The notes beneath the pieces are model-generated. The model ran no database searches. It was not told the DNA's origin and worked only from the letters and a program-made list of their open reading frames with translations. From Anoxybacteroides rupiense (GTDB lineage Bacteria > Bacillota > Bacilli > Bacillales > Anoxybacillaceae), in NCBI RefSeq assembly GCF_014196195.1, contig NZ_JACIDF010000001.1:124001-188000 (forward strand): 64,000 bases of DNA, given 5' to 3'. This document shows, piece after piece, positions 40,562 to 50,904 of this stretch. The position numbers were made by a program, and so were the translations under genes. Within the stretch, counting starts at the first letter, position 1; every line of letters starts with the position of its first letter.

Positions 40562-41782
40562 CTAAGCTGATTTGTTTTTATTATAAATATCGAAAGCGAC
40601 AGCCGCGAGCAGCACAAGTCCTTTAATCGCTTGCTGCCAATCAATTCCTAAGCCAAGCAGCGACATCCCATTGTTCATGACGCCCATTACCAAACCACCG
40701 ATAATCGCTCCGCTTACACTTCCGATTCCCCCGTATGCCGATGCTCCGCCAATAAAACAAGCAGCAATGGCATCTAGTTCAAATAAATTCCCAGCTTTCG
40801 GAGTGGCTGCGTTTAAACGGGCAGCAAAAATTAATCCGGATAATGCGGCTAAAACTCCCATATTGACAAATACCCAAAAAGTGACTCTTTTCGTCTTTAC
40901 ACCTGACAGCTGTGCCGCCTTCTCATTGCCGCCGATGGCATATATATGACGGCCAGCAATGGTCTTGTTCGCAACGAAGGAATAGACAGTAATCAAAACG
41001 GCTAAAATTAGCAAAATATTAGGAATTCCCTCATAGGTGGCTAGCACGTAAGCAAAAAGATTAATAACCGCCAGCACCCCAATTAACTTTGCGATAAACA
41101 CAGCTTGATGTCCTACTTCAAATCCGTATTTCTTCTGCTCGTTTCTTTTTCTTATTTCAAGCCATAAAAATAGCAGGGACAATAGAGCGGCCAGCACCAT
41201 TGTGAAAATATGAAGGCTGTCTCCATGAAATACGTCTGGAATAAAGCCAGAGCTTATATTCTGAAACGATTTTGGAAACGGGGCAATGGACTGTCCTTCT
41301 AAAATAACCATCGTCAATCCCCTAAATAATAGCATGCCCGCAAGCGTAACAATAAAAGCAGGAATTCTCACATAGGCGATCCAAAAGCCTTGCCACGCTC
41401 CAATCAATGCTCCCAGCAGCAAACAAACCAGCACCGTCGCCGTCATGGAAACATGATGTTCAACCATTAAAATGCCAGCTAAAGCCCCTACAAAAGCTGC
41501 TACCGAGCCAACGGATAAATCAATGTGTCCGGTAATAATGACAAGCATCATGCCGATGGCTAAGATGAGAATATAGCTATTTTGGAGAATTAAGTTGGTT
41601 ACGTTTAAAGGACGCAATAAAATACCGTCTGTTAAAATTTGAAATAAACCGATAATAAGTACAAGTGCTACGACCATGCTGTAGCTGCGAATATGATTTT
41701 TGATTGTTTGTGCAAACAGCCTTGTTTTGCTTTCATTTGCGGCTGAATGATGTGAAGACATTTTTTGTGTTGGTACTTGCAT
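40562..41782 (-). CDS. araH: L-arabinose ABC transporter permease
   Basis: A 406-residue CUT2-family permease (XylH/RbsC type) with about ten hydrophobic helices. It has the family motif GHIDLSVGSVAAF near residue 90 and the coupling region GGNEKAAQLSGVKTKRV near 270. It forms the channel of araEGH. GAGGGGG lies upstream of the ATG, 5 bases after araG. Confidence 0.92.
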   Translation of the reverse strand: MQVPTQKMSSHHSAANESKTRLFAQTIKNHIRSYSMVVALVLIIGLFQILTDGILLRPLNVTNLILQNSYILILAIGMMLVIITGHIDLSVGSVAAFVGALAGILMVEHHVSMTATVLVCLLLGALIGAWQGFWIAYVRIPAFIVTLAGMLLFRGLTMVILEGQSIAPFPKSFQNISSGFIPDVFHGDSLHIFTMVLAALLSLLFLWLEIRKRNEQKKYGFEVGHQAVFIAKLIGVLAVINLFAYVLATYEGIPNILLILAVLITVYSFVANKTIAGRHIYAIGGNEKAAQLSGVKTKRVTFWVFVNMGVLAALSGLIFAARLNAATPKAGNLFELDAIAACFIGGASAYGGIGSVSGAIIGGLVMGVMNNGMSLLGLGIDWQQAIKGLVLLAAVAFDIYNKNKSA

Positions 41783-41787
41783 GCTGT

Positions 41788-43323
41788 CTACCCCCTCACC
41801 CTTGTTTTGGTCATGAGTTTCATCAAGCCTTCCTGTGTCGCCTTATATCGATCTACTTCCCCGGTTATTCTTCCTTCACTCATCGCATAGATTCGATCAC
41901 ACATGCCAAGAAGCTCTGGCAGCTCCGATGAGATCATTAAGATCCCCTTTCCTTCTTGAGCCAGCTGGTTCATGATCGTATAAATCTCATATTTCGCTCC
42001 AATATCAATCCCGCGTGTCGGCTCATCTAAAATCAAAATGTCCGGTTCCGCAAACATCCATTTTCCTAATACAATCTTTTGTTGATTTCCGCCGCTTAGC
42101 TTTTCCGCTTTTTGAAAAACACTCGGTGTTTTAATTTTCAATCTGTTTCGGAACTTTTCAGATTCGATGATTTCCAGATTCTCATTGACAATAAACCACT
42201 TCGCGATTTTATTTAGACGAGACAAGGTCATATTTTTACGAATATCCTCCATTAAAATCAGACCGTTTCCTTTCCGATCCTCTGTTACATAAGCAATGCC
42301 CTGCTCAATGGCCTTGCTAACATTCCGAACATCAATTTCCACGCCATTTTTAAAAATTTGTCCGCTAATTTTTTTTCCATAAGATCGCCCAAAAAGACTC
42401 ATTGCGAGTTCGGTTCTCCCTGATCCCATCAAACCAGCAATGCCGACAATTTCTCCTTTACGGATATATAAATGAACATCATCAATTACTTTTCGTTCAT
42501 GCTGAAAAGGATGATAAACGTTCCAATTTTTCACTTCAAATATGACTTCGCCAATTTTTGATTCCCGTTTGGGATAACGGGCTGTTAAGTCCCTTCCAAC
42601 CATTCCTTTAATAATCCGATCTTCTGTCACATGATCTTTCTTCATATCTAGCGTTTCGATCGTTTTTCCATCCCGCAAAATCGTAATGGAGTCAGCAACA
42701 CGTGCGACTTCGTTTAGCTTATGAGAAATAATAATCGCGGATACTCCTTGCTTTTTCAATTCTAATAAGAGATTTAACAAGTTCTCGCTATCAGCCTCAT
42801 TTAAGGCAGCAGTTGGTTCGTCTAAAATGAGCAATTTCACTTTCTTTGCTAACGCCTTAGCAATTTCCACAAGCTGCTGCTTCCCCACTCCGAGAGTCCC
42901 CACTAACGTATGAGGCGATTCATCTAATCCGACTTTACTGAGCAATTCTTTCGTTTTAGCAACCGTTTCATTCCAGTTGATGATCCCTCTTTTTGCCTGC
43001 TCATTTCCTAAAAAAATATTCTCTGCAATTGATAAGTACGGAATTAAGGCCAATTCCTGATGAATAATCACAATTCCTAGCTGCTCACTCTGCTTAATAT
43101 CTTTAAACTTGCATACCTCTCCCTTAAATAAAATCTCTCCATCATACGTTCCGTACGAGTAGACGCCGCTTAACACTTTCATCAACGTTGATTTTCCTGC
43201 CCCATTCTCCCCGCAAAGCGCGTGAATTTCACCTTCCCGTACTTTTAAATTCACATTATCAAGCGCTTTCACCCCAGGGAATTCCTTTATAATCCCCCTC
43301 ATTTCTAAAATAAACTCGGACAT
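41788..43323 (-). CDS. araG: L-arabinose ABC transporter ATPase (two ABC domains)
   Basis: A 511-residue sugar-importer ATPase with duplicated nucleotide-binding domains, typical of CUT2 systems. Domain 1 has Walker [10 protein letters not shown] near residue 39 and Walker [13 protein letters not shown]. Domain 2 has a degenerate Walker [10 protein letters not shown] near 300, signature LSGGNQQK and Walker [13 protein letters not shown]. The degenerate second Walker A is normal for the family. Middle gene of araEGH. Confidence 0.94.
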   Translation of the reverse strand: MSEFILEMRGIIKEFPGVKALDNVNLKVREGEIHALCGENGAGKSTLMKVLSGVYSYGTYDGEILFKGEVCKFKDIKQSEQLGIVIIHQELALIPYLSIAENIFLGNEQAKRGIINWNETVAKTKELLSKVGLDESPHTLVGTLGVGKQQLVEIAKALAKKVKLLILDEPTAALNEADSENLLNLLLELKKQGVSAIIISHKLNEVARVADSITILRDGKTIETLDMKKDHVTEDRIIKGMVGRDLTARYPKRESKIGEVIFEVKNWNVYHPFQHERKVIDDVHLYIRKGEIVGIAGLMGSGRTELAMSLFGRSYGKKISGQIFKNGVEIDVRNVSKAIEQGIAYVTEDRKGNGLILMEDIRKNMTLSRLNKIAKWFIVNENLEIIESEKFRNRLKIKTPSVFQKAEKLSGGNQQKIVLGKWMFAEPDILILDEPTRGIDIGAKYEIYTIMNQLAQEGKGILMISSELPELLGMCDRIYAMSEGRITGEVDRYKATQEGLMKLMTKTRVRG

Positions 43324-43395
43324 ATGTCTTCCTCCTTGCGAGAGAGTACGGATATAAGGGGGATCAATGCCCTTGTATCCGCCTTTCTCTTCGAT

Positions 43396-44472
43396 CTATT
43401 TCTCTAAGTCTTCTTTTTTGTAATAGCCGCTGTCCACCAATACTTTTTCGTAGTTAGATTGATCCACCGAAACAGGCTCAAGCAAATAGGATGGTACTAT
43501 CTTTACCCCATTGTTATATGTTTTTGTATCGTTAACCTCTGGTTTTTTTCCTTTTAATACAGCATCCGCCATTTCAACAGCTTTTTTCGCTAGTTCACGT
43601 GTATCTTTAAATACTGTTTGCGTTTGCTCACCAGCGATGATCGATTTCACCGACGCTAATTCGGCATCTTGTCCAGTTATAACAGGCATCGGCTTGCTGG
43701 TTGTGCCATAGCCAACTCCTTTCAGCGATGAAATGATACCGATGCTAATGCCATCATAAGGTGACAAAACAGCATCCACTTTTTCATTCGTATAATGGGC
43801 ACTTAGCAAATTGTCCATTCTTGCTTGCGCAGTTGCTCCATCCCATCGTAACGTGGCTGCTTGATCAAATTTTGTTTGACCGCTGCGAACCACCAATTTT
43901 CCGGAATCAATATAAGGCTTTAATACAGACATCGCCCCATCAAAAAAGAAATAGGCATTATTATCGTCAGGCGAGCCCGCAAACAGTTCAATGTTAAATG
44001 GACCTTTCCCTTCCTTCAATCCTAGTTTTTGTTCGATGTATGTCCCTTGCAATACTCCAACTTTAAAGTTGTCAAATGTCGCATAGTAATCGACATATTT
44101 GCTGTTTTTAATCAGACGATCGTAAGAGATGACTTTAATTCCTTGTTTATGCGCCTTTTCAAGAACATCCGTCAATGCCTCGCCGTCAATCGGAGCAATA
44201 ACTAAAACATTGACTCCTTTTGTAATCATGTTTTCAATTTGCGATACTTGATTTTCAACGACATCTTCGGCGTATTGCAAATCGGTTTTATAACCAAGCT
44301 TTCGAAATTCCTTTTCCATATTTTTTCCGTCACTAATCCATCTTTCCGATGATTTCGTCGGCATTGAGATGCCTACAAATCCCGCTTTGCCATCGCCTGC
44401 TCCATTTCCACTACATGCAGTCAACGCAAAGGCAAACATAAATAAAATCATGAATGACAACCATTTTTTCAT
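43396..44472 (-). CDS. araE: L-arabinose-binding lipoprotein of ABC transporter
   Basis: A 358-residue periplasmic-binding-protein type lipoprotein (ChvE/XylF-like). Signal peptide with lipobox LTAC near residue 20, then the mature domain [15 protein letters not shown]. It supplies AraGH. The symbol follows the T-6 araEGH naming and is not the B. subtilis AraE permease. It is preceded by a cre site (44585-44598) and araT. Confidence 0.88.
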   Translation of the reverse strand: MKKWLSFMILFMFAFALTACSGNGAGDGKAGFVGISMPTKSSERWISDGKNMEKEFRKLGYKTDLQYAEDVVENQVSQIENMITKGVNVLVIAPIDGEALTDVLEKAHKQGIKVISYDRLIKNSKYVDYYATFDNFKVGVLQGTYIEQKLGLKEGKGPFNIELFAGSPDDNNAYFFFDGAMSVLKPYIDSGKLVVRSGQTKFDQAATLRWDGATAQARMDNLLSAHYTNEKVDAVLSPYDGISIGIISSLKGVGYGTTSKPMPVITGQDAELASVKSIIAGEQTQTVFKDTRELAKKAVEMADAVLKGKKPEVNDTKTYNNGVKIVPSYLLEPVSVDQSNYEKVLVDSGYYKKEDLEK

Positions 44473-44584
44473 AGCTTTTTTCTCCCCCTTTTATAAAGTG
44501 ATTGAATAATTACCTAAAATATAGCACCAAGATAATTTTCAGTCTTTTCAATAAAATAACTATTTTTATAAAAATTTGACTTAC

Positions 44585-44598
44585 TTAAAGCGCTTTCA
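44585..44598. promoter_or_regulatory. cre site (CcpA) upstream of araEGH
   Basis: On the minus strand TGAAAGCGCTTTAA matches the cre consensus TGAAAGCGCTTTCA at 13 of 14 positions. It lies 113 bases upstream of araE and 59 bases after araT, so catabolite repression of the transporter genes separate from the sensor genes is expected. Confidence 0.75.
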
Positions 44599-44656
44599 AA
44601 AAAAGAAGAGCTATTAATAGCTCTCACTTAACCAATGGAAACTTACGCGGATCCCT

Positions 44657-45880
44657 TTATAGTAAATTTTCATGAATTTCTTTAAAAAGGAAGGCCCCCT
44701 TACGATATTGATTTGGAGGGATTCCAACTGTTTTCTTGAAAGCTGTGCTAAAATAATGCTGTGTTTCATATCCTACTTGTTCGGAAATTTCATAAATAGG
44801 GAGTTCGGTAGAAGTCAATAACTGAATAGCCTTTTTCATTCGGGCTTCTGTTACTAAATTAACAAATGATACTCCAAGCTCTTGTTTCATCATGCGGCTT
44901 AAATAAACAGGAGACACGTTTAAAAATTGAGCAACAGATTCCAATGTTAGCTTTGGATTCGAAAAATGCTCTTGAATATATTGTTTGGCGCGGCGCACAA
45001 TCGGAGAAATATTCGTTTCTTTATAAATTAGTTCTTTACAATGCTGATAGGCCTCAGCTACCTTTCTCATCCCTCCCTCGATGCTTTGTATGTAAACGTT
45101 AGTCTGTACATTCAAATATTGTTTCAGTGTTTTTTCAATGGTTCGGATCATCCCTTCATCAATTTGCCCCCAAATACAAGCGACGATAAATCCAGCAGTA
45201 TCTCGAAACATTACATGACAATCAGTAGACAGCAATTCAGACGCAATGTTTTCGATTGCAAAAAAGAGCAGCTGCTTATCCCGGTCATTGAGCAATGGCT
45301 GATGATTAAAAAAATCTTGCCAATAAATCATTGCTAATTGATTCGGGGCAGATGAAGGAAGCTGGAAAAAGGAAAGTTGCGCCATAATTTCTTTCTCTGT
45401 CAGCTCGCCATGGATCCATTTTAAACAAAATTGTTGCCGGATGAGCGAAAAGTTTTTTTGAACCTGCTCCGACAGCATCCTGATGTATTCGTTTTGCTTG
45501 AACCCTTGTTCCAGCGCTTGTTTTATTTTCATTACGACCTCTCGCAAATGCTGAGGATGAGTCGGCTTCAATATATAATCGTCAACCTGCAAACGAATCG
45601 CTTCTTGTGCATAAGTAAATTCATCGTATCCGGTAATAACCACCATTCTGCATGCAGGCAGTTTTTCACGAATCTGCCTCATTAATGTAATGCCATCCAT
45701 CATTGGCATATTCAAATCAACAAAAAGAACGTGAATCTCATGATATACAGCCAGTTCTAACGCTTCTTCTCCATCCTCAGCTTCCGCGATTATCTCCATG
45801 TCAAATTCTCTCCAATTGATTGCCTCTCGTATTCCTTCGCGAATAATCGGTTCATCATCAGCAATTAACACCTTCCACAT
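44657..45880 (-). CDS. araT: AraC-type response regulator of arabinose sensing
   Basis: A 407-residue YesN-type response regulator. The receiver domain has phosphoacceptor Asp near 55 (FVDLNMPMMDG) and Lys in ILKPTHP. A middle linker of about 170 residues follows, and a C-terminal AraC helix-turn-helix pair (SVAQFLNVSPVYLSRMMKQE; VGYETQHYFSTAFKK). GGAGG-type ribosome site. It follows araS by 12 bases and probably activates araEGH downstream. Confidence 0.9.
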   Translation of the reverse strand: MWKVLIADDEPIIREGIREAINWREFDMEIIAEAEDGEEALELAVYHEIHVLFVDLNMPMMDGITLMRQIREKLPACRMVVITGYDEFTYAQEAIRLQVDDYILKPTHPQHLREVVMKIKQALEQGFKQNEYIRMLSEQVQKNFSLIRQQFCLKWIHGELTEKEIMAQLSFFQLPSSAPNQLAMIYWQDFFNHQPLLNDRDKQLLFFAIENIASELLSTDCHVMFRDTAGFIVACIWGQIDEGMIRTIEKTLKQYLNVQTNVYIQSIEGGMRKVAEAYQHCKELIYKETNISPIVRRAKQYIQEHFSNPKLTLESVAQFLNVSPVYLSRMMKQELGVSFVNLVTEARMKKAIQLLTSTELPIYEISEQVGYETQHYFSTAFKKTVGIPPNQYRKGAFLFKEIHENLL

Positions 45881-45892
45881 CTCTCTTTCCTC

Positions 45893-47692
45893 CTACATCG
45901 CTTGTCTAACAATTGGATGGATCATCGTCACGGTCGTTCCTTTTCCTTCTTCACTGTCGATCCATAAACCGTAAGTACTCCCAAAGGTTAATTGCATTCG
46001 CGCTTGCACATTCAACATTCCATATCCCTGCACCTTTCCTATCTCCTTTTCTTTGTCACGAGCCGTAAAATCAACCGTTAAGTCTTCACGCAAAGATGAC
46101 AATAATTCTTTTGACATTCCGACACCATCATCATGAATGCGAATGATCAGCTTTCCATCCTGTTCCTCAGCTTGAATCAAAATATGGCCAGGTCCTCTCC
46201 GCTGCTTGATACCGTGATAAATCGCATTTTCTACTATCGGCTGCAAGACAAGCTTTAAAATATATAAATCTTGAACGTTAGAAGCGATGTCAAATGTATA
46301 GTTCAACTTGTCTCGATATCTCGTTTTTTGAATGCTTAAATAGCTTTGAATATGTTCCATTTCTTCCGCAAATGAAATGATATCCCTTCCTTTGCTTAAT
46401 CCGATGCGAAATAGCTTTGACAACGCTTCCACTACTTGGGCTACATCCTCCGCTCCTCTTTTTCTAGCCAGCCAATGAATCGTATCTAACGTATTGTAAA
46501 GAAAATGAGGTTTAATATGCGCCTGCAAGCTCCGAAGCTCCGCTTCCCATCTTTGTCGTTCCTTCCACTCTACAAGAGAAATGAATTTTTGGATTTGATC
46601 GAGCATTCGATTAAAACTTCTTCCTAACATACCGATTTCATCTGCACGAACACTGTGATAGCGGCTCGTTAAATCGCCTCCCTCTACTTTTTTCATAAAT
46701 GAGATCAATTGTCTGATCGGTCGTGATAGCGAATGAGCCAAATAGTAAGAAGCGCCGATACCAATAAGACAGACCAAAAATACAAAACAAGTGACATAAA
46801 AACGGATTTCCATGATTTCTAACGCTGATTCTTGATTGGAGAAGACCCCAATCGTTGTCCAGCTTGTAAACGGTGAACGCTGATAAATAAATTGCAAATA
46901 TTGTCCATCTACCTTCTTGCTAAATGTTCCGGAATCCCGATTGCCAAGCCATTGAGCCGGGATATTCGCGATAAGCGGATGGGCAGGTGAATAAATATTT
47001 TCGCCGCGATGATCGATAACCATTAAGTATCCTGATTTTCCTAAACGAACACTTTTCACGGCTTCCGCAATAACACGCAGCTTTAGGTCGATTAAAATCA
47101 CTCCTTCTACCTGCTGAGTTTCTGGATTTAAAACGGCTCTAACAACTGACACCACTTCCTCTCGTTTATAATTCGTGTGTGTTGTTACATTACGTTTCTC
47201 CGGGTGGCCAATAATTTTAAAAATGCCTTTATTTTGTACAGCCTCCTGATACCATCCTTCCTCTGTGAGCGGCTTAGCTGAACGGGTATACATTTCGTTG
47301 CTGATATACTCTCCTTTATGATTAGCAACAAGAATACCCGCAACTTCAGGATACAATGTTGTTAATCCGCGCAGAAATTGACGAATTCGATATTCATCGC
47401 TCGTTTCACCAATTCCTTGCATCCTCTCGTTTCCTTCTAAAAACTTTTTTATTTCTGGATTAAATGCTGTTAAATAGGTAATATTTTGCATATTATTCAA
47501 GTAAAACTCGAGCGTTCGATTTACTTGGTTAATCACTTGAAGTGTATTTTGATTAATTTGCCGATCAATAATCCGATCAACTGTCCAACCTGTTACGCTC
47601 CCAAGTCCGATGGAGGGAAAAATGATAATGAATAAAAAAAGGAAAATCAGCTTATAGCGAATAGGTACATTATTAATCTGAAAATATTTCAT
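45893..47692 (-). CDS. araS: Sensor histidine kinase of arabinose sensing
   Basis: A kinase of about 599 residues: N-terminal membrane helix (residues 12-35), an extracellular dCache-type domain with LKLRVIAEAVKSVRLGKSGY, a second helix near 285-310, HAMP, a His_kinase domain with His in HIKPHFLYNTLDTIHW, and an ATPase with VENAIYHG and DDGVGM. The start at 47692 (MKYFQINN) is chosen because AGGA lies upstream; a longer frame to 47749 overlaps araP without a ribosome site. In the T-6 model, AraP presents arabinose to AraS. Confidence 0.88.
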   Translation of the reverse strand: MKYFQINNVPIRYKLIFLFLFIIIFPSIGLGSVTGWTVDRIIDRQINQNTLQVINQVNRTLEFYLNNMQNITYLTAFNPEIKKFLEGNERMQGIGETSDEYRIRQFLRGLTTLYPEVAGILVANHKGEYISNEMYTRSAKPLTEEGWYQEAVQNKGIFKIIGHPEKRNVTTHTNYKREEVVSVVRAVLNPETQQVEGVILIDLKLRVIAEAVKSVRLGKSGYLMVIDHRGENIYSPAHPLIANIPAQWLGNRDSGTFSKKVDGQYLQFIYQRSPFTSWTTIGVFSNQESALEIMEIRFYVTCFVFLVCLIGIGASYYLAHSLSRPIRQLISFMKKVEGGDLTSRYHSVRADEIGMLGRSFNRMLDQIQKFISLVEWKERQRWEAELRSLQAHIKPHFLYNTLDTIHWLARKRGAEDVAQVVEALSKLFRIGLSKGRDIISFAEEMEHIQSYLSIQKTRYRDKLNYTFDIASNVQDLYILKLVLQPIVENAIYHGIKQRRGPGHILIQAEEQDGKLIIRIHDDGVGMSKELLSSLREDLTVDFTARDKEKEIGKVQGYGMLNVQARMQLTFGSTYGLWIDSEEGKGTTVTMIHPIVRQAM

Positions 47693-47738
47693 TTGCTTCA
47701 ATCCTGATCCCTCATTTCTAGCATCCGCATTCTTTCCC

Positions 47739-48743
47739 TTATTTCGCATAAAAGCTATCCACGTTTTCTTTCGTTACAACTGTAATTCCAGTGTCCATAT
47801 ACGCAGGCAATAAAGGATAGCCAGATGGCAAAGAAGGAGTTAAGCGATGGTGAAGGTGAAATAAAAATTGCAATGACCAATATCCCATATTCCATGTTCC
47901 TTGAGCCAATGTGGCTTCTATCATTCCTTGTTTCACCATATCCAATGTTCGTTTATCGGTATCAAAGCTAATAATTTTTACTTTCTTCGCTGTTGCAAAC
48001 GATGCAACGGCTTCACCCACTCCGACTCCTCCATTGGCCTCGGTAACAAAAATACCTGATAGCTCTGGATATTGTTTTAACAGCTCTAGAGCGGCTTGCT
48101 TCGAGGCAAGGGCATCTCCTTTCCCATCCTTTACTATTACGACTTCCATTTCCGGATATTCTTTATCAATCGTTTCAATAAACCCTTTTGTCCTTTGTTG
48201 GTGATTTAACTGATTGGGAAGCGTAATAACCGCTACTTTCCCTTTTTTTCCTAACAGCTCTGCCATTTTATGCGCCGCTGTCACTCCGGCATTATAATTA
48301 TTCGTTCCTAGGAATGAAAACGCTTTACTAGAAAGAGCATCGGAATCGAATAATACAACTGGAATTCCCTGTTCCACAGCTTTATTAATCGTTCCAGTCA
48401 GTTTATTTGGATCTATTGCAGAAATCGCAATGCCAGCTGGTTTTTTAGCAATTACTTGCTCAAGCACCGTCACCTGTTCATTTACGTCATATTGTGTCGC
48501 CCCCCGATACTCTACTGAAACATTGAGTGCTTGAGCCGCATCCTCAAATCCCTTTAAACAATTTTTCCAATAGTCAATTCCAGATAAAAAAGTGACCATT
48601 ACATATGTCTCCTCGATTTTCCCTTGTAAAGTTTGCTCTTCTTGATTAACAGCACGAATACGGGAAGCTTGCAAATGATAGTTATATACATAAATAAGAA
48701 AGACACCGATTAAAAAAACATAAACCAATAACAATTTTTTCAT
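47739..48743 (-). CDS. araP: Membrane-anchored sugar-binding sensor protein
   Basis: A 334-residue periplasmic-binding-protein fold (RbsB-like) with an uncleaved-looking N-terminal helix (residues 3-20, LLLVYVFLIGVFLIYVY) and no lipobox Cys, so it is probably membrane-anchored. It is the sensor component of araPST, not a transporter subunit, judging by position in front of the kinase and the T-6 precedent. GGGGG precedes the ATG at 48743 by 6 bases. Confidence 0.88.
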   Translation of the reverse strand: MKKLLLVYVFLIGVFLIYVYNYHLQASRIRAVNQEEQTLQGKIEETYVMVTFLSGIDYWKNCLKGFEDAAQALNVSVEYRGATQYDVNEQVTVLEQVIAKKPAGIAISAIDPNKLTGTINKAVEQGIPVVLFDSDALSSKAFSFLGTNNYNAGVTAAHKMAELLGKKGKVAVITLPNQLNHQQRTKGFIETIDKEYPEMEVVIVKDGKGDALASKQAALELLKQYPELSGIFVTEANGGVGVGEAVASFATAKKVKIISFDTDKRTLDMVKQGMIEATLAQGTWNMGYWSLQFLFHLHHRLTPSLPSGYPLLPAYMDTGITVVTKENVDSFYAK

Positions 48744-49252
48744 GGCAATCCCCCTGTCTATTGTCACTATAAGATGTTAAAACATGATACAACTTGATTC
48801 GTTCCCACCCTTTTTCTAAAATTGAATCAGGGTCTAAAAATCCGCTTTGAAAATCCAACAGTCGAAAAAAAGATTCTGCCGATTCGAATCGGCTAGAAGT
48901 CTAATCTTCTCATTACCCGTGGTGCTAGTTGAGCATCAAATGCAACTATACAGATCTAGATTGATGCATGAACACTTGTCCCTCGCCGTGAGCAAGCTCC
49001 CCCTCCTTTCATCGTGAGCTTTTAATCTGATCTCCGGAATTCCTCCTCATATCGTTCAGATTGAAAAATCCAGATAAGTAAGGCGTTTCAATAAGGCAAA
49101 AGAGCCGTTGAAACGCTTTATAGTTGAAATTCCAAAAATATATGTATAGATAGGAAACTTTCGGTATATTTATATGGTCACAGGCTTTTATAAATGTAGC
49201 GATCAGGCGCTAAATAAACCCAAAGCAAAAATATGGTTTCGCATTCGCTTTA
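48744..49252 (-). other. Long non-coding leader/relic region ahead of araP
   Basis: About 500 bases separate araP from the nearest AraR operator. No gene is supported. It holds a perfect 16-base palindrome GCCGATTCGAATCGGC at 48878-48893. A very strong ribosome site AAAGGAGGGGG (49009-48999) stands before a 19-codon TTG frame (48995-48936). A large hairpin spans 49080-49119 (AAGGCGTTTCAA/TTGAAACGCTTT, 11 of 12 paired, with an inner GGC/GCC stem). It may be a structured leader or the scar of a lost gene. Confidence 0.5.
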
Positions 49253-49268
49253 ATTTGTACGCATCAAT
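49253..49268. promoter_or_regulatory. AraR operator, proximal of a pair upstream of araP
   Basis: ATTTGTACGCATCAAT matches the AraR consensus at 13 of 16 positions, left half perfect. Confidence 0.55.
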
Positions 49269-49327
49269 AAACAAAATAGAAAATTCGTCCCTTTCCGTCT
49301 CCTTATAAAACATAAAATCCACATATT

Positions 49328-49343
49328 TTTTGTTCGTACAATT
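49328..49343. promoter_or_regulatory. AraR operator, distal of a pair upstream of araP
   Basis: TTTTGTTCGTACAATT matches the AraR consensus at 13 of 16 positions. Its centre is 75 bases from the proximal site, about seven helical turns, consistent with cooperative binding by looping as known for AraR in B. subtilis. Confidence 0.6.
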
Positions 49344-49473
49344 TTATTGTACCATGAATAGAGAATAGTTAACTATTGAATTTCAAATCGTTTACGATGT
49401 AGCTTTAGGAAGAAACGTGAAGAATCCTTTTGATTTGGAGTGGCCATCTCTCAAGCAAACATATTCCGAATCA

Positions 49474-49506
49474 AAAAAATGAGCTGTTTAGGACAGCTCA
49501 TTTTTT
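49474..49506. terminator. Bidirectional terminator
   Basis: AAAAAATGAGCTGT (49474-49487) and its perfect complement (49493-49506) with a 5-base loop. T-runs occur on both strands. It immediately follows the gene relic at 49516-49740. Confidence 0.8.
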
Positions 49507-49515
49507 ACATACAAC

Positions 49516-49740
49516 TTACCGATAGGCCCAGGCGACGAAATGAAGAGAAGTTTGCGGGTTTTCCTTCATCATGCGAGTGGTAAAGGTTCGAATGCGCTGC
49601 TTTTCCACCGTATTGATGAGGCCGTTGTTTCGGCAGACGCCTGATTAAACTCCCAACGTTAACCTCAAAGCTCTGGAAATACTTTCGCTCATCAATAAAG
49701 AAAGCTGACACATTCAACGGTGATAAATTTTTCCTCATGA
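49516..49740 (-). pseudogene. Unidentified gene remnant (3' end with terminator)
   Basis: Two coding-like frames follow one another on the minus strand. The first reads VSAFFIDERKYFQSFEVNVG (from about 49707), the second INTVEKQRIRTFTTRMMKEN and HFVAWAYR up to a TAA at 49516-49518, with a strong terminator 10 bases beyond. This looks like the 3' end of a gene broken by a frameshift near 49640 and lacking its 5' part. I do not recognise the family. Confidence 0.4.
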
Positions 49741-49770
49741 AAGTTTATATCGCTTATTCCCCCACTTCAA

Positions 49771-50649
49771 TTATATGGATTTTTTTGAGATGGGAATCCA
49801 TATTTCGCTCTTGAAAGTGGGCGAGTGGATATTTTTATTCTCATTCCACAAAATTTCCGGACCCTCAGCCGCTTCATAATGGGTTGAAGGAAACCATTCA
49901 GAATAAATACGTCCCCATCCTTCTTGCAATGCTTGGGGAAAAGGTCCCACTACTTCAAATACAGCCCATGTCGAGGCAGAAACCTCAAGCTTCGTTAGAT
50001 GATCTGGGCATTCTTTCGTTGTCGCCACGCCAATATAATGGTCCAATTCTCCCTTCTCTTCCATTCTTCCCTCAGAAAAGTTCACAGAGGCGCTAAGCAG
50101 CCCTAAAGGTTCCACATTTGAAAGCCGCTTCAACTCATTGATTGTGTCATCATCTAAGCTTTTCCACATGGAGGCAATCTCCGGATTGACTCCATGAAAA
50201 ATCAGCGGAACTCGTCTCATGATGCCAACGATGCGAAACGGTCCTTTTTCTTCAATGCGATAGTTCATTTCATTTCCTCCTCTTACAGATAACTGGAAGG
50301 TCATGGACGGATAAGCTTTCAATGAACAGCCGCCATTCCTAGCTTCCGATGGTGTGATCCCATGCAGCCCTTGAAATGCTCGGGCAAATGAATCCGGGGA
50401 GCTGTATCCATATTTCAGGGCTATATCAATAATCTTTGCCTTGCTCTCCTTGAGCTCCAAAGCGGCAAGCGTCAGACGTCGGCGCCGGATATATTCGGAT
50501 AACGGAATCCCCGAAAGAAAAGAAAACATCCTTTTGAAATGGTATTCTGAGCAAAGTGCCAGCTTTGCTGCTTCTTTAAAATCAATTTCTGCCGTCAAAT
50601 TGGCTTCAATGTACTTCATCGCTTCGTTCATATTCTTAAGCAAATCCAT
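49771..50649 (-). CDS. AraC-family regulator with GyrI-like effector domain
   Basis: A 292-residue protein with an N-terminal AraC/XylS double helix-turn-helix (residues 8-105, with [18 protein letters not shown] and [18 protein letters not shown]). A C-terminal GyrI/Rob-type small-molecule binding domain begins near 125. GGAGG lies 8 bases before the ATG at 50649. Targets are unknown. The nearest neighbour is an aldehyde dehydrogenase gene upstream on the same strand, separated by a terminator. Confidence 0.88.
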   Translation of the reverse strand: MDLLKNMNEAMKYIEANLTAEIDFKEAAKLALCSEYHFKRMFSFLSGIPLSEYIRRRRLTLAALELKESKAKIIDIALKYGYSSPDSFARAFQGLHGITPSEARNGGCSLKAYPSMTFQLSVRGGNEMNYRIEEKGPFRIVGIMRRVPLIFHGVNPEIASMWKSLDDDTINELKRLSNVEPLGLLSASVNFSEGRMEEKGELDHYIGVATTKECPDHLTKLEVSASTWAVFEVVGPFPQALQEGWGRIYSEWFPSTHYEAAEGPEILWNENKNIHSPTFKSEIWIPISKKSI

Positions 50650-50904
50650 CTTGATGACCTCCTTGCCCATAGAATAACAGGAATGAAGGAACGCCGCCCG
50701 ACATTTCGTGCCCAATCATGCAGGGAGCTTCCCGGATGGATCCATTGTCCCCTTTTCGCCGCAGACACGGCTGATCATGTTCAGAGCCGCCAAAATCGAT
50801 CGAGCTTCGCTGCTTTTTTCCCATGTTTATAATATGGGAGCCAATACAAGCATTCATTCAAACCTGCTATCAAGCAAGCTGTCCTACCGCTTTTTAAGCA
50901 AAAA

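Noticed and set aside
49080-49119. GTTGAAACGCTTTAT inside the large hairpin as a cre site
   Set aside because: At least four mismatches to the cre core; better explained as the stem of the hairpin.
50650-50900. Possible T-box leader ahead of the AraC-type gene
   Set aside because: No T-box consensus core or specifier arrangement could be found; only an ordinary leader with some GC-rich stretches.
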